Positions 7,288 to 14,656 of a stretch of 64,000 bases of DNA are shown piece after piece. The position numbers and the translations under genes are program-made. Below the pieces are notes generated by a model that was not told the DNA's origin, did not search any database, and worked only from the letters and a program-made list of their open reading frames with translations. How positions within the stretch are numbered: the first letter of the stretch is position 1; each line of letters begins with the position of its first letter. Source of the stretch: Ruminococcus sp. YRD2003 (GTDB lineage: Bacteria > Bacillota > Clostridia > Oscillospirales > Ruminococcaceae); contig FNZT01000007.1 of assembly GCA_900109435.1 (NCBI GenBank), positions 124,001-188,000 on the forward strand. Reading direction: 5' to 3'.

Positions 7288-7545
7288 ATGACCGATAACA
7301 TCAATAACCCCCCTGAAAACGAAGAGCTCGACCTTGAAAAGTTAAACGGCGTTTCGGGCGGATTTATCACTAATCCTACCTCCGGTAACAAAACCGAAGA
7401 TTATGAGGTGTGGGACGACAGCAAGGGCGAAGTCATCGGGACATTCCCGAGCCTCGAAGAAGCCAGAGAAGCCGCGAAAAATGCGAAGCTGATGGATAAG
7501 CTCGCAAGGATAGATAAAAAGCTGGGCGGCGGCAGAATGGGATAA
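7288..7545 (+). CDS. Double-glycine leader peptide precursor (short leader)
   Basis: 85 residues, with GGAGGA shortly before the ATG and only 12 bases after the previous stop. Leader MTDNINNPPENEELDLEKL ends GVSGG at about residue 25. The core contains YEVWDDSKGEVIGTF and then SLEEAREAAKNAK, a pattern also seen in weaker form in the 6012 core (PLEDALQYAQ). It resembles other small clostridial double-glycine peptides with a two-part beta-strand/helix core; that is recollection, not a search result. No Cys. The last gene of the array; a terminator hairpin follows. Confidence 0.75.
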   Translation: MTDNINNPPENEELDLEKLNGVSGGFITNPTSGNKTEDYEVWDDSKGEVIGTFPSLEEAREAAKNAKLMDKLARIDKKLGGGRMG

Positions 7546-7585
7546 GCCTTGACCCTGTCTTATCCGATATCTCATCAGAACATCA

Positions 7586-7618
7586 CATCCCGAGGCTGTA
7601 CAACCTCGGGATGTTTCT
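7586..7618 (+). terminator. Terminator after peptide cluster 1
   Basis: CATCCCGAGG / CCTCGGGATG stem of 10 base pairs with an 8-base loop (7586-7613), followed by TTTCTCT. It closes the peptide array before the ribosomal-protein promoter. Confidence 0.7.
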
Positions 7619-7656
7619 CTGTCTGCGGCATTCTGCAAAAAAATGGCAAAAACCCC

Positions 7657-7685
7657 TTGACAAGTGCGTTTTTATGTGTTATAAT
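7657..7685 (+). promoter_or_regulatory. Consensus promoter and leader of the rpmG-secE-nusG operon
   Basis: TTGACA (7657-7662), 17-base spacer, TATAAT (7680-7685): perfect sigma-A promoter. The leader of about 90 bases (to 7783) can form a nested stem (CCTC..GGGG with CCCC..GAGG, about 7692-7731) and a tight hairpin CCTCCG-CTCG-CGGAGG (7743-7758) shortly before the AGGAGG of rpmG. I do not recognise a known ribosomal-protein leader class here. Confidence 0.85.
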
Positions 7686-7783
7686 GATTTTACCTCGTTT
7701 GGGGTTATTTTTTATGCCCCGCAGAGGGAGGCAAACGACCTACCTCCGCTCGCGGAGGAAATATTTTTTCAGGAGGTGCCGTT

Positions 7784-7933
7784 ATGAGAGTGAAAATTAC
7801 ATTGGCTTGCACTGAGTGCAAACAGCGTAATTACGTTTCCAAGAAGAACAAGAAGAACGATCCGGACAGAATTGAAATGATGAAACACTGCAAATTCTGC
7901 CGCAAGCACACTCTTCACAAGGAAACAAAGTGA
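7784..7933 (+). CDS. rpmG: 50S ribosomal protein L33
   Basis: 49 residues, [17 protein letters not shown] at the start. It carries the two zinc-knuckle pairs CTEC (residues 9-12) and CKFC (35-38), so this is the Cys-containing, zinc-binding L33 paralogue. Zinc-free L33 forms exist that replace it under zinc limitation in some Firmicutes. The start has AGGAGG upstream. Gene order rpmG-secE-nusG is the standard bacterial arrangement. The gene ends 15 bases before secE. Confidence 0.95.
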   Translation: MRVKITLACTECKQRNYVSKKNKKNDPDRIEMMKHCKFCRKHTLHKETK

Positions 7934-7948
7934 TCGGAGGGTATTTTA

Positions 7949-8209
7949 ATGGCTAAGGACAAGGAAAATACAGCTTCCGAAAAGAAGGATAAGAAGGAAA
8001 AGAAGTCCAAGAAAGAACCAAACAAGGTTGCTAAGTGGTTCAAGGACCTGAGGATCGAATTCAAAAAAGTCGTCTGGCCCACGAAGCAGACTGTCATCAA
8101 CAACACCGCAGTTGTTCTCGCTGTTGTTGCAGGCTCCGCTATCATCGTCGGCGCGCTTGATTTCGGATTCCTCCACTTGCTCAGCTTCATCTATACGCTT
8201 GGCAAGTGA
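7949..8209 (+). CDS. secE: Preprotein translocase subunit SecE
   Basis: 86 residues. A Lys/Glu-rich cytoplasmic N-terminus precedes the conserved amphipathic helix (WFKDLRIEFKKVVWPTKQ) and a single C-terminal membrane segment at about residues 55-80. SecE clamps SecY in the Sec translocon. This is the short single-span Gram-positive form. It lies between rpmG and nusG as usual, with GGAGGGT upstream. Confidence 0.95.
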   Translation: MAKDKENTASEKKDKKEKKSKKEPNKVAKWFKDLRIEFKKVVWPTKQTVINNTAVVLAVVAGSAIIVGALDFGFLHLLSFIYTLGK

Positions 8210-8230
8210 TCAGCTCTGAGGAGGATAGAT

Positions 8231-8758
8231 ATGTCAGAAGCAGCTAAGTGGTACGTTATCCACACTTATTCGGGCTATGAAAACAAGGTAGCTCAGAATA
8301 TTGAAAAGGTTGTCGAAAACCGTAAGCTTCATGACCTTATCCAGGAGGTCAGAGTTCCTACCGAGAAGGTGACCGAGATCACCGACGGTAAAAGCAAGGA
8401 AATAGAGCGTAAGACCTTCCCAGGTTACGTTCTGGTCAAAATGGTTGTTACCGAGGATACATGGTATGTCGTCAGAAATACCAGAGGCTGCACAGGCTTC
8501 GTTGGCCCTGCGTCAGAACCTACTCCCCTCTCCGAGGAAGAGGTCAAGAAGACCTTCGGCATCGACGTTTCTACCGTCGAAGTCAACTTCAAGGAGGGCG
8601 ACCGCGTTCAGATCTCAGGAACCGCTATGGACGGCTTCATCGGTATCGTTCAGGGTATCAACATCGAAGAACGGACAGTTGATCTTCTTGTATCAATGTT
8701 CGGCAGAGAAACCCCTACCACACTGCCTATCAGTCAGGTCATAAAGGTAGAGGACTAA
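8231..8758 (+). CDS. nusG: Transcription elongation and termination factor NusG
   Basis: 175 residues, typical length. The NGN domain begins KWYVIHTYSGYENKVA and includes FPGYVLVKMV and the conserved VRNTRGCTGFVG loop. The C-terminal KOW domain includes FKEGDRVQI and the FIGIVQ segment. NusG binds RNA polymerase across the cleft and, through KOW, S10 or Rho. It starts 21 bases after secE behind GAGGAGG. Confidence 0.97.
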   Translation: MSEAAKWYVIHTYSGYENKVAQNIEKVVENRKLHDLIQEVRVPTEKVTEITDGKSKEIERKTFPGYVLVKMVVTEDTWYVVRNTRGCTGFVGPASEPTPLSEEEVKKTFGIDVSTVEVNFKEGDRVQISGTAMDGFIGIVQGINIEERTVDLLVSMFGRETPTTLPISQVIKVED

Positions 8759-8771
8759 TTAGGTCAAAAAA

Positions 8772-8830
8772 GAAGCCGCGTCGGCTTCAGTGGGAGAGGT
8801 AAAATCAAGCTTGCCTCGCCATTTACCACA
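8772..8830 (+). promoter_or_regulatory. rplK leader: hairpin plus L1-stalk-like RNA
   Basis: A 7-base-pair hairpin GAAGCCG/CGGCTTC (8772-8788) is followed by GTGGGAGAGG (8790) and, 24 bases on, ATTTACCAC (8821-8829). The pairing GTGG/CCAC around GGAG and ATTTA resembles the 23S rRNA L1-binding stalk (GUGGGAG ... AAAUACCAC). Ribosomal protein L1 is known to repress its own operon by binding such mRNA mimics. This would place autogenous control directly before rplK (start 8851). Confidence 0.65.
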
Positions 8831-8850
8831 TTTATGGAGGTGCGAATTCA

Positions 8851-9276
8851 ATGGCACAGAAAGTAGTTGGCTACATTAAGCTTCAGATCGCAGCAGGAAA
8901 GGCTACTCCTGCACCGCCTGTTGGACCTGCTCTTGGTCAGCACGGCGTAAACATCATGGCATTCACTAAGGAATTCAACGAGAGAACCAAGAACGAAATC
9001 GGTATGATAATCCCTGTTGTTATCACAGTTTATGCTGACCGTTCATTCTCTTTCATCACTAAGACTCCCCCCGCTGCCGTTCTCATCAAGAAGGCTTGCA
9101 AGATCGATAAGGCTTCGGGAGTTCCGAACAAGACTAAGGTCGCTAACATCACTAAGGAGCAGATCAAGCAGATAGCTGAGACAAAGATGCCTGACCTCAA
9201 TGCAGGCTCTCTCGAAGCTGCTATGAGCATGATCGCCGGTACGGCTCGCTCAATGGGCGTTGTAGTTGTTGACTAA
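8851..9276 (+). CDS. rplK: 50S ribosomal protein L11
   Basis: 141 residues, standard length. The N-terminal domain starts [18 protein letters not shown] with the proline-rich [15 protein letters not shown]. The C-terminal rRNA-binding domain ends [12 protein letters not shown]11 forms the GTPase-associated centre with 23S H43/44 and is needed for RelA activation. GGAGG precedes the ATG. Confidence 0.98.
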   Translation: MAQKVVGYIKLQIAAGKATPAPPVGPALGQHGVNIMAFTKEFNERTKNEIGMIIPVVITVYADRSFSFITKTPPAAVLIKKACKIDKASGVPNKTKVANITKEQIKQIAETKMPDLNAGSLEAAMSMIAGTARSMGVVVVD

Positions 9277-9296
9277 TTATTAACTTGAATGACGAT

Positions 9297-9374
9297 AGGG
9301 GCTATCCCCTGTTCCGACTTCTCAATGGTGGGAGGAAAATTCCGCTAATCGGGTAAAAATCCCGATATTACCAC
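9297..9374 (+). promoter_or_regulatory. rplA leader: second L1-stalk-like RNA
   Basis: A small hairpin (AGGGG/CCCCT, 9297-9310) precedes GTGGGAGG (9328-9335) and ATTACCAC (9367-9374). Between them is a helper stem ATCGGG/CCCGAT. The flanking GTGG/CCAC and internal GGAG repeat the layout before rplK, so the operon carries two candidate L1 sites, the second immediately before rplA itself. Confidence 0.65.
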
Positions 9375-9393
9375 TTTTATAGGAGGAAATATA

Positions 9394-10089
9394 ATGAAAC
9401 ACGGCAAGAAATATGTTGACAGCGCAAAGGCTGTTGATTCTGCAAAATTTTATGAGTCCGCTGAGGCTCTCGAGCTCGTTTGCCAGAACGCTAAGGCTAA
9501 GTTCGACGAGACTATTGAGGCTCACATCCGTCTCGGCGTTGACTCACGTCACGCTGACCAGCAGGTTAGAGGCGCTGTTGTACTTCCCAACGGTACAGGT
9601 AAGACTGTTCGCGCTCTCGTTTTCTGCAAGGAGGACAAGTATGAGGCTGCTCAGGCAGCAGGCGCTGACTTCGTCGGCGGTATGGATCTCGTAGACAAGA
9701 TCATGAAGGAAAACTGGATGGACTTCGATGTTGTTATCGCTTCTCCCGACATGATGGGCGTTGTAGGTCGTCTCGGTAAGGTGCTCGGTCCCCGCGGACT
9801 TATGCCTAACCCGAAGGCAGGTACTGTTACTCCCGATGTCGCTAAGGCTGTTACAGAGGCTAAGGCAGGTAAGATCGAGTATCGTCTCGATAAGACCAAC
9901 ATCATCCACTGCCCCATCGGTAAAGCTTCCTTCGGTGCTGCTAAGCTCGACGAGAACTTCACTACTCTCATGGAGGCTATCGTAAAGGCTAAGCCTGCTG
10001 CTGCTAAGGGTACTTACCTCAAGAGCTGCACAGTTACTTCTACAATGGGTCCCGGAGTTCCCGTTGCTACTGCTAAGTACGGTGTCTGA
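9394..10089 (+). CDS. rplA: 50S ribosomal protein L1
   Basis: 231 residues, normal length. It begins [15 protein letters not shown] and carries the L1 signature around [19 protein letters not shown]1 binds the mobile stalk of 23S rRNA and helps release deacylated tRNA. AGGAGG lies upstream. In many bacteria rplJ-rplL follow; here a terminator ends the operon and the next gene is convergent. Confidence 0.98.
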   Translation: MKHGKKYVDSAKAVDSAKFYESAEALELVCQNAKAKFDETIEAHIRLGVDSRHADQQVRGAVVLPNGTGKTVRALVFCKEDKYEAAQAAGADFVGGMDLVDKIMKENWMDFDVVIASPDMMGVVGRLGKVLGPRGLMPNPKAGTVTPDVAKAVTEAKAGKIEYRLDKTNIIHCPIGKASFGAAKLDENFTTLMEAIVKAKPAAAKGTYLKSCTVTSTMGPGVPVATAKYGV

Positions 10090-10111
10090 TTTAAGATAAT
10101 CGCAATAATTA

Positions 10112-10138
10112 AGGGCGTTCTTAACGAACGCCCTTTTT
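10112..10138 (+). terminator. Intrinsic terminator after rplA
   Basis: AGGGCGTTC / GAACGCCCT stem of 9 base pairs with loop TTAAC, followed by TTTTG. It separates rplA from the convergent YhfC-type gene and may serve both strands. Confidence 0.85.
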
Positions 10139-10156
10139 GTTATGCCTGTTTTTCTG

Positions 10157-10984
10157 TTATAGCTGAGGTGCGGACTCGTCGCCGAGCACCTGAGGCAGGC
10201 TCTTGTAGTAAATTGCCACCGCAACGGCAAGTGCTACACTTATCGCGAAGAATATCAGCTCAAACAGCCACAGCGGTGTATCAAGCACCTTCGGAAGGAT
10301 GACTGTGCAGTCTGCCGCGAAATGCAGGAATATCGCGAGCGGATAGAGCCACAGCTTGCCCTTGATGCGGACACCCGCAAAAACAAGCACTGACAAGGAT
10401 ACGTGCAGGATTATTGCGGAAATGCGCTCGAAAAATCCGAGCATATACGTCGAAAACGTATTCTCCGTCATCGTCCTGACGTTCGTCAGAAAGGTCTCTT
10501 TCAGCTCATCGTTGTAGTTCGCGGTAAACAGTTCAAGCATTCCTGCATTCGTGAAAAGCGCGATGAACAGCGTCAGCGCAGCAGCTCCGCCAATGAGCAG
10601 GATGCTCTCGATGCCTCCGTGACCTATGCCGTAGGTGACTGCGTCGCGCTTGTCCTTGTACTTGCGCATGAGGGTCTTCATGCCGACGAGGCGTCCTGTC
10701 TCCTCGAAAATTCCAGCCATAGCCGACGAAAAGATGTAAAGCGGCAGAGGTTCACTGAGAAGTCCAAGCGTTTTCTTGTCGATGAAGGTAATCACAAACG
10801 CGCACCCGCCCTCTATCATGAGCGCGAACACGGGAAATACCAGACAGCCCACCCAGAACGGCACAAGCTTCGCTTTTGTCTTTATCAGCCAGATAATTAG
10901 CAGCACGATCGGCAGCAATACTGCAAGGAATCCCTCTAAAAGTGCTCCAGCTATGACTGACGGCGGAAAATGCAGTTCGTCCAT
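10157..10984 (-). CDS. YhfC-family intramembrane protease-like protein
   Basis: 275 residues from ATG 10984, chosen for GGAGGG six to ten bases upstream; earlier in-frame ATGs at 11038 and 11005 lack one. About seven membrane segments. The family motifs are present in order: GIFEETGR (EExxR), YGIGHGGIES (HxGxES) and FLHFAADC (a late His). YhfC proteins belong to the ABI/CPBP-related glutamic-type intramembrane proteases, but substrates are mostly unknown. It has its own promoter, is not in an operon, and lies between rplA and a cellulase gene without evident link. Confidence 0.85.
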   Translation of the reverse strand: MDELHFPPSVIAGALLEGFLAVLLPIVLLIIWLIKTKAKLVPFWVGCLVFPVFALMIEGGCAFVITFIDKKTLGLLSEPLPLYIFSSAMAGIFEETGRLVGMKTLMRKYKDKRDAVTYGIGHGGIESILLIGGAAALTLFIALFTNAGMLELFTANYNDELKETFLTNVRTMTENTFSTYMLGFFERISAIILHVSLSVLVFAGVRIKGKLWLYPLAIFLHFAADCTVILPKVLDTPLWLFELIFFAISVALAVAVAIYYKSLPQVLGDESAPQL

Positions 10985-11043
10985 ATCATCCCTCCAAAAA
11001 TTCATTGATTTGTGCTGTACGAACGAAATTCGGTACATTTATT

Positions 11044-11072
11044 ATTTTAGCACAAGAATTAACAAATGTCAA
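11044..11072 (-). promoter_or_regulatory. Promoter of the YhfC-type gene
   Basis: Minus strand TTGACA (11072-11067), 17 bases, TAAAAT (11049-11044). It lies 60 bases upstream of the chosen start at 10984. Confidence 0.8.
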
Positions 11073-11091
11073 GCTGTTTTATCGGACACAC

Positions 11092-11120
11092 AAAAAAGGG
11101 CGCTCTTATGAGCGCCCTTT
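11092..11120 (-). terminator. Terminator after the CBM4-GH9 cellulase
   Basis: On the minus strand GGGCGCTC-ATAA-GAGCGCCC followed by TTTTTTG, 13 bases after the cellulase stop codon. Strong stem and T tract. Confidence 0.85.
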
Positions 11121-11132
11121 CACTATTTACGA

Positions 11133-14100
11133 TTACTTGGAAAGTGAATCGATCTTGGAAGAAGCTACAGGGAAGTCCTTCTGATCAATGAGCTTAGCAT
11201 CCATCATCTGGATTGCAAGCGCATCCTTAGCTGTAACGCCCTGACCGTTGTCAACGATATCAGCGTTGATCTTGCCCTGAGCCTTGAGTGCGAACTTATC
11301 GCCGTTAGCGATAGACTGGAGGATAGCTGTAGCATCAGCAACAGTTACCTTGCCGTCGCAGTTAGCGTCACCCCAGAGGGTGTCTTCGTCGCCGCCGCCA
11401 GCTGTTGTTGTTGTATTAGCCTTTGTTGTAGATGCTGTTGTTGCACCTGTGGATACTGTAGGATTGTCAGAACCGTCATCAACAACGCCGGGAGCTACGT
11501 CCTCGAGGTAGGATGTGATCCATGCAAGAGGAGCATTCCAGTTGATGGTGATCTCGTTTACAGACCATGCCTCAGCAGAGTCAACATAGCACTTCTGGCT
11601 TGCGAGAGTACCTCTCTTGAAGCCCAGACCGCCTACGTAAGGATCCTGCATACCAGCACCAGGACCACCGGACATTACACCAGCAGGAGCCTTCGGGAAT
11701 GAAGGATCAACGCCGTTAGCCCAGAGTCTGTGGTGAGGCCACTGGAGAGTTACGTCACCGTAACCTGATACGTAAGAGAAGTCATTTCCGTTACGTCCGA
11801 AGATGTAGTCCATAGCAGTTGTAGCACCGCTGAGGTACTTCGGAACCTTTGTAGCATCGTAAGCGTAAGCCATAACGATAGCGTTGTTAGCTACGAATGA
11901 GTTTGAACCCCACTCATAACCAGAAACTTCGATCGGCTTGCCGTTGTCATCAAGACCGATATTGATCTCATCAGTGAAGGTAGAACCAACGTACGGGATA
12001 CCCATACCTGATTTATCTTCCTGCTCGATGTAGTTATCAGCAGCCTTAACGATAGAATCCTTAACTGTCTTAGCGTCAGCATCGCTGAGCTTGTCGCTGT
12101 TGAGGTAGAGTGACAGAGTACCCATACCTGATGTACAACCCCAGTTGAACGAGCTGAATGAACCCTTGTTCTCGCCGCCGCCGAGGTTAGAAGTAACGCT
12201 CAGAGCCTTGTCAGCGCCTGTAGAGTCATTTTCGTTCTTGTAATCCATGAGCTTGTCGTAGTACTCCTTATCGCCTGTTGTAGCGAAGAGCTCACAGAGT
12301 GCCCAGTAGTAGTCATCTGTTACATATGTATCGCCGTAAGGACCACCGCCGATAGCCTGATCGAGAGGAGCGAAGTAAACGTCGCCCTTCTTGGCGTTTG
12401 TGCCCTTAACGTCGTCCTGCTGCTCGGATGTACCGTTCTTGCCGTACCATTTGTCCTTGTTCTTCTCAACAGCTGCGAGACCGATCTTAGCATTCTTGAG
12501 ACACTCCTTAGCGAAGTCATCATCAATGCCTTCCCAGAGACGAGCAGCCTGTGCAGCACAAGCAACCATGTTGAGTGTAGCTGCGTACGTAGGCGGCTTA
12601 ACGATACGTGTCATATCCTCGAAGCCCTCGTACTTCCAAGCGTGGATAGCAAGACCTGTCCACTTGTGGTCATGGAGCTTGTGGTAAACCATGCCTTCGT
12701 CCTTGCCGAAGTAAGGATCCGTGGAGTCGACCATCATTCTGAAGAACCACTCGAGCTCAACTCTTGCCTCATCGAGGACATCAGGAGAGCTTGTACCGTC
12801 GAAGCTGATCTCTCCGCTGTTTACGTCATACTTCTGAGGAATGAGCATCGACTTGCCGTCAGCCCACTTACCCTCTTCGCCGATGTGCTTGGACATCTCG
12901 TACATATTCTGGAGTGTCCATACGGAAACACCGCCGTTAACAACGTACTTACCGTGGTCACCAGCGTCGTACCAACCGCCCGAAGCAGTTATATCATACT
13001 TCTCATCACCGTCGAACTTACCTGAGTAAGCCTTTATCCACTTAGGCTGAACGTAAGCCTTATCCTTCTTATGACCGCACTCTGTATGAGCAAGAGAAGC
13101 AGCATCGCCGTTCTTTATGTAGTCGCCCTCTATCGGGACACCTGAACGGTTCTGATAGAAGTAAGACATGGAGTCACGGAGGAGTCCGTCATAAAGAGTA
13201 TCAGAAATTGCGAACTCGTGTGACTTGTTCATCTGATATTCCTTACCTGTCTTCCAGTTTGTCCACATTACCTTGTCGCCTGAGATCTTGGTATCGTAAG
13301 CGTTCTTGAGGATACCAGACTGTGTACCTGATACGCCTACATCGTCCTTAACTACGATATAGTAGCCTGTACCGCCCTTCTGGAGCTTTGTGAAATCAAG
13401 AATGTGAACGTACTCACCGCTGTCCTTGTACTTTGTTGTCTTAACGCCGCCATCTGTTACAGCATCCATAGTCTTGGGAGTACCTGAATCGTAGTCGCCG
13501 CTGATAACAGTGGAAGTGCCGCTGTATACAGATGTGCCCGTCGAATCGTAAACGTCGAACTCAAGAGGCTCGGAAGCATCTGATGTATAAGAAGCTCTCT
13601 TTCTGAGGCCCTGATAGTAACCTACCTGATTGAGACGAACGTTGGACTGAGGTCTGATAACGCCGAACTCATTTGTCTTATCGAAGTCACCGTCGCTGCC
13701 TGTTACGTCCTCGAGTGACATATTGTCGAATGTAAGTGTAGAATCGTTAGGCATACCCTTATCGGAACCGCCGTAGAGAGCAGCGCCGTCTGTGCCTGCA
13801 TGACAAGCATAGTGGAACGCCCACTCAGCAGGTCCGTCCTGAAGAGGCTTAGGACCGCTGCCTGCAACGAACTCTGTATCAATAACAAAAGTCTTGCCCT
13901 TGGTAACCTTGCTTACCTGCCAGTCACCGTTACCGGAATCGTTCCAGTACTCGTTCTCTCCGCCGTAGTCACCGATCTTTGTGTAGATCTCACCGTCAGC
14001 AGAAGGAGTGATCTCAGCGTGTACCTTGTAGGTATGACCGCTTACGAGCTGAAGACCTCTGTGACGAAGCTGAAGATCCCATCTTCCGTTACCGCCCATG

Positions 14101-14330
14101 TTGTTCTTGATAGTAACAACATAAGTACCGTCGATGATGTCGAACTTCTGCTTTGCGGGGTTAGTTTCGCAGGTGTGCCAAGGAAGACCAACGCCGTCCT
14201 CGAAGTCGGTCGCACCAAGCAGCTGACCTGCGTTTGCGCTCATAGGAGCAAGAACACCAGCTACGGAAGTAGCTGCCATGGCTGCTGCCATAATGCTTCC
14301 TGTGAGAGCCTTTGCAAATTTCTTGTGCAT
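11133..14330 (-). CDS. Cellulosomal GH9 cellulase: CBM4 - Ig-like - GH9 - dockerin
   Basis: 1065 residues. Signal peptide to about residue 34 (SANAG). A CBM4/9-type beta-sandwich (about 35-210, ending TFDNMSLEDV) is followed by an Ig-like CelD_N domain starting VRLNQVGY (about 233). The GH9 barrel has the catalytic Asp pair in GGWYDAGDHGKY (about 452), the PHHR motif (about 863) and the acid Glu in SAEAWSVNEI (about 918). A Thr-rich linker leads to a type I dockerin with GDANCDGKVTVADA and NGQGVTAKDA. The architecture matches CbhA/CelK-type exo- or processive cellulases. It would be exported by Sec and docked on a scaffoldin. Adjacent to a second GH9 gene on the same strand but separately terminated. 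Confidence 0.95.
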   Translation of the reverse strand: MHKKFAKALTGSIMAAAMAATSVAGVLAPMSANAGQLLGATDFEDGVGLPWHTCETNPAKQKFDIIDGTYVVTIKNNMGGNGRWDLQLRHRGLQLVSGHTYKVHAEITPSADGEIYTKIGDYGGENEYWNDSGNGDWQVSKVTKGKTFVIDTEFVAGSGPKPLQDGPAEWAFHYACHAGTDGAALYGGSDKGMPNDSTLTFDNMSLEDVTGSDGDFDKTNEFGVIRPQSNVRLNQVGYYQGLRKRASYTSDASEPLEFDVYDSTGTSVYSGTSTVISGDYDSGTPKTMDAVTDGGVKTTKYKDSGEYVHILDFTKLQKGGTGYYIVVKDDVGVSGTQSGILKNAYDTKISGDKVMWTNWKTGKEYQMNKSHEFAISDTLYDGLLRDSMSYFYQNRSGVPIEGDYIKNGDAASLAHTECGHKKDKAYVQPKWIKAYSGKFDGDEKYDITASGGWYDAGDHGKYVVNGGVSVWTLQNMYEMSKHIGEEGKWADGKSMLIPQKYDVNSGEISFDGTSSPDVLDEARVELEWFFRMMVDSTDPYFGKDEGMVYHKLHDHKWTGLAIHAWKYEGFEDMTRIVKPPTYAATLNMVACAAQAARLWEGIDDDFAKECLKNAKIGLAAVEKNKDKWYGKNGTSEQQDDVKGTNAKKGDVYFAPLDQAIGGGPYGDTYVTDDYYWALCELFATTGDKEYYDKLMDYKNENDSTGADKALSVTSNLGGGENKGSFSSFNWGCTSGMGTLSLYLNSDKLSDADAKTVKDSIVKAADNYIEQEDKSGMGIPYVGSTFTDEINIGLDDNGKPIEVSGYEWGSNSFVANNAIVMAYAYDATKVPKYLSGATTAMDYIFGRNGNDFSYVSGYGDVTLQWPHHRLWANGVDPSFPKAPAGVMSGGPGAGMQDPYVGGLGFKRGTLASQKCYVDSAEAWSVNEITINWNAPLAWITSYLEDVAPGVVDDGSDNPTVSTGATTASTTKANTTTTAGGGDEDTLWGDANCDGKVTVADATAILQSIANGDKFALKAQGKINADIVDNGQGVTAKDALAIQMMDAKLIDQKDFPVASSKIDSLSK

Positions 14331-14656
14331 TTTTTATACCCTCCCTGATAAAATAAAAAATATAAAAATGTTTATAACGCAACACCAGTGCACGTATTGC
14401 GGTTATATCGTATGAAAACTGCGATAGATCCAATCCCTACGCGGATATATTGTTGCACTGATCCATCATTCATATTATATTATATCCGCCTAAAAAAGTA
14501 AATAGCTTTCCGTAATTTCGTGTATTTCCATAATGTATCGCTCAAAAATTTGTATACTTTGCCAGTAGACATAAAAAACACAAAGGGAGACGAATCTCCC
14601 TTTGTTAATGGAATATGAATTTGTTTCAAAAAGTTTCTCTTATTGCTCGCAAGCTG
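14331..14656 (-). promoter_or_regulatory. Intergenic region between the two GH9 genes, with terminator
   Basis: Contains a strong minus-strand terminator for the downstream-numbered GH9 gene: CAAAGGGAGA / TCTCCCTTTG (14581-14604) followed by TGTTTTTT. Upstream of the CBM4-GH9 gene, TATAAT-like sequence occurs around 14474-14485 without a clear -35, so the promoter is not resolved. No operator-like palindrome was noticed. Confidence 0.6.
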
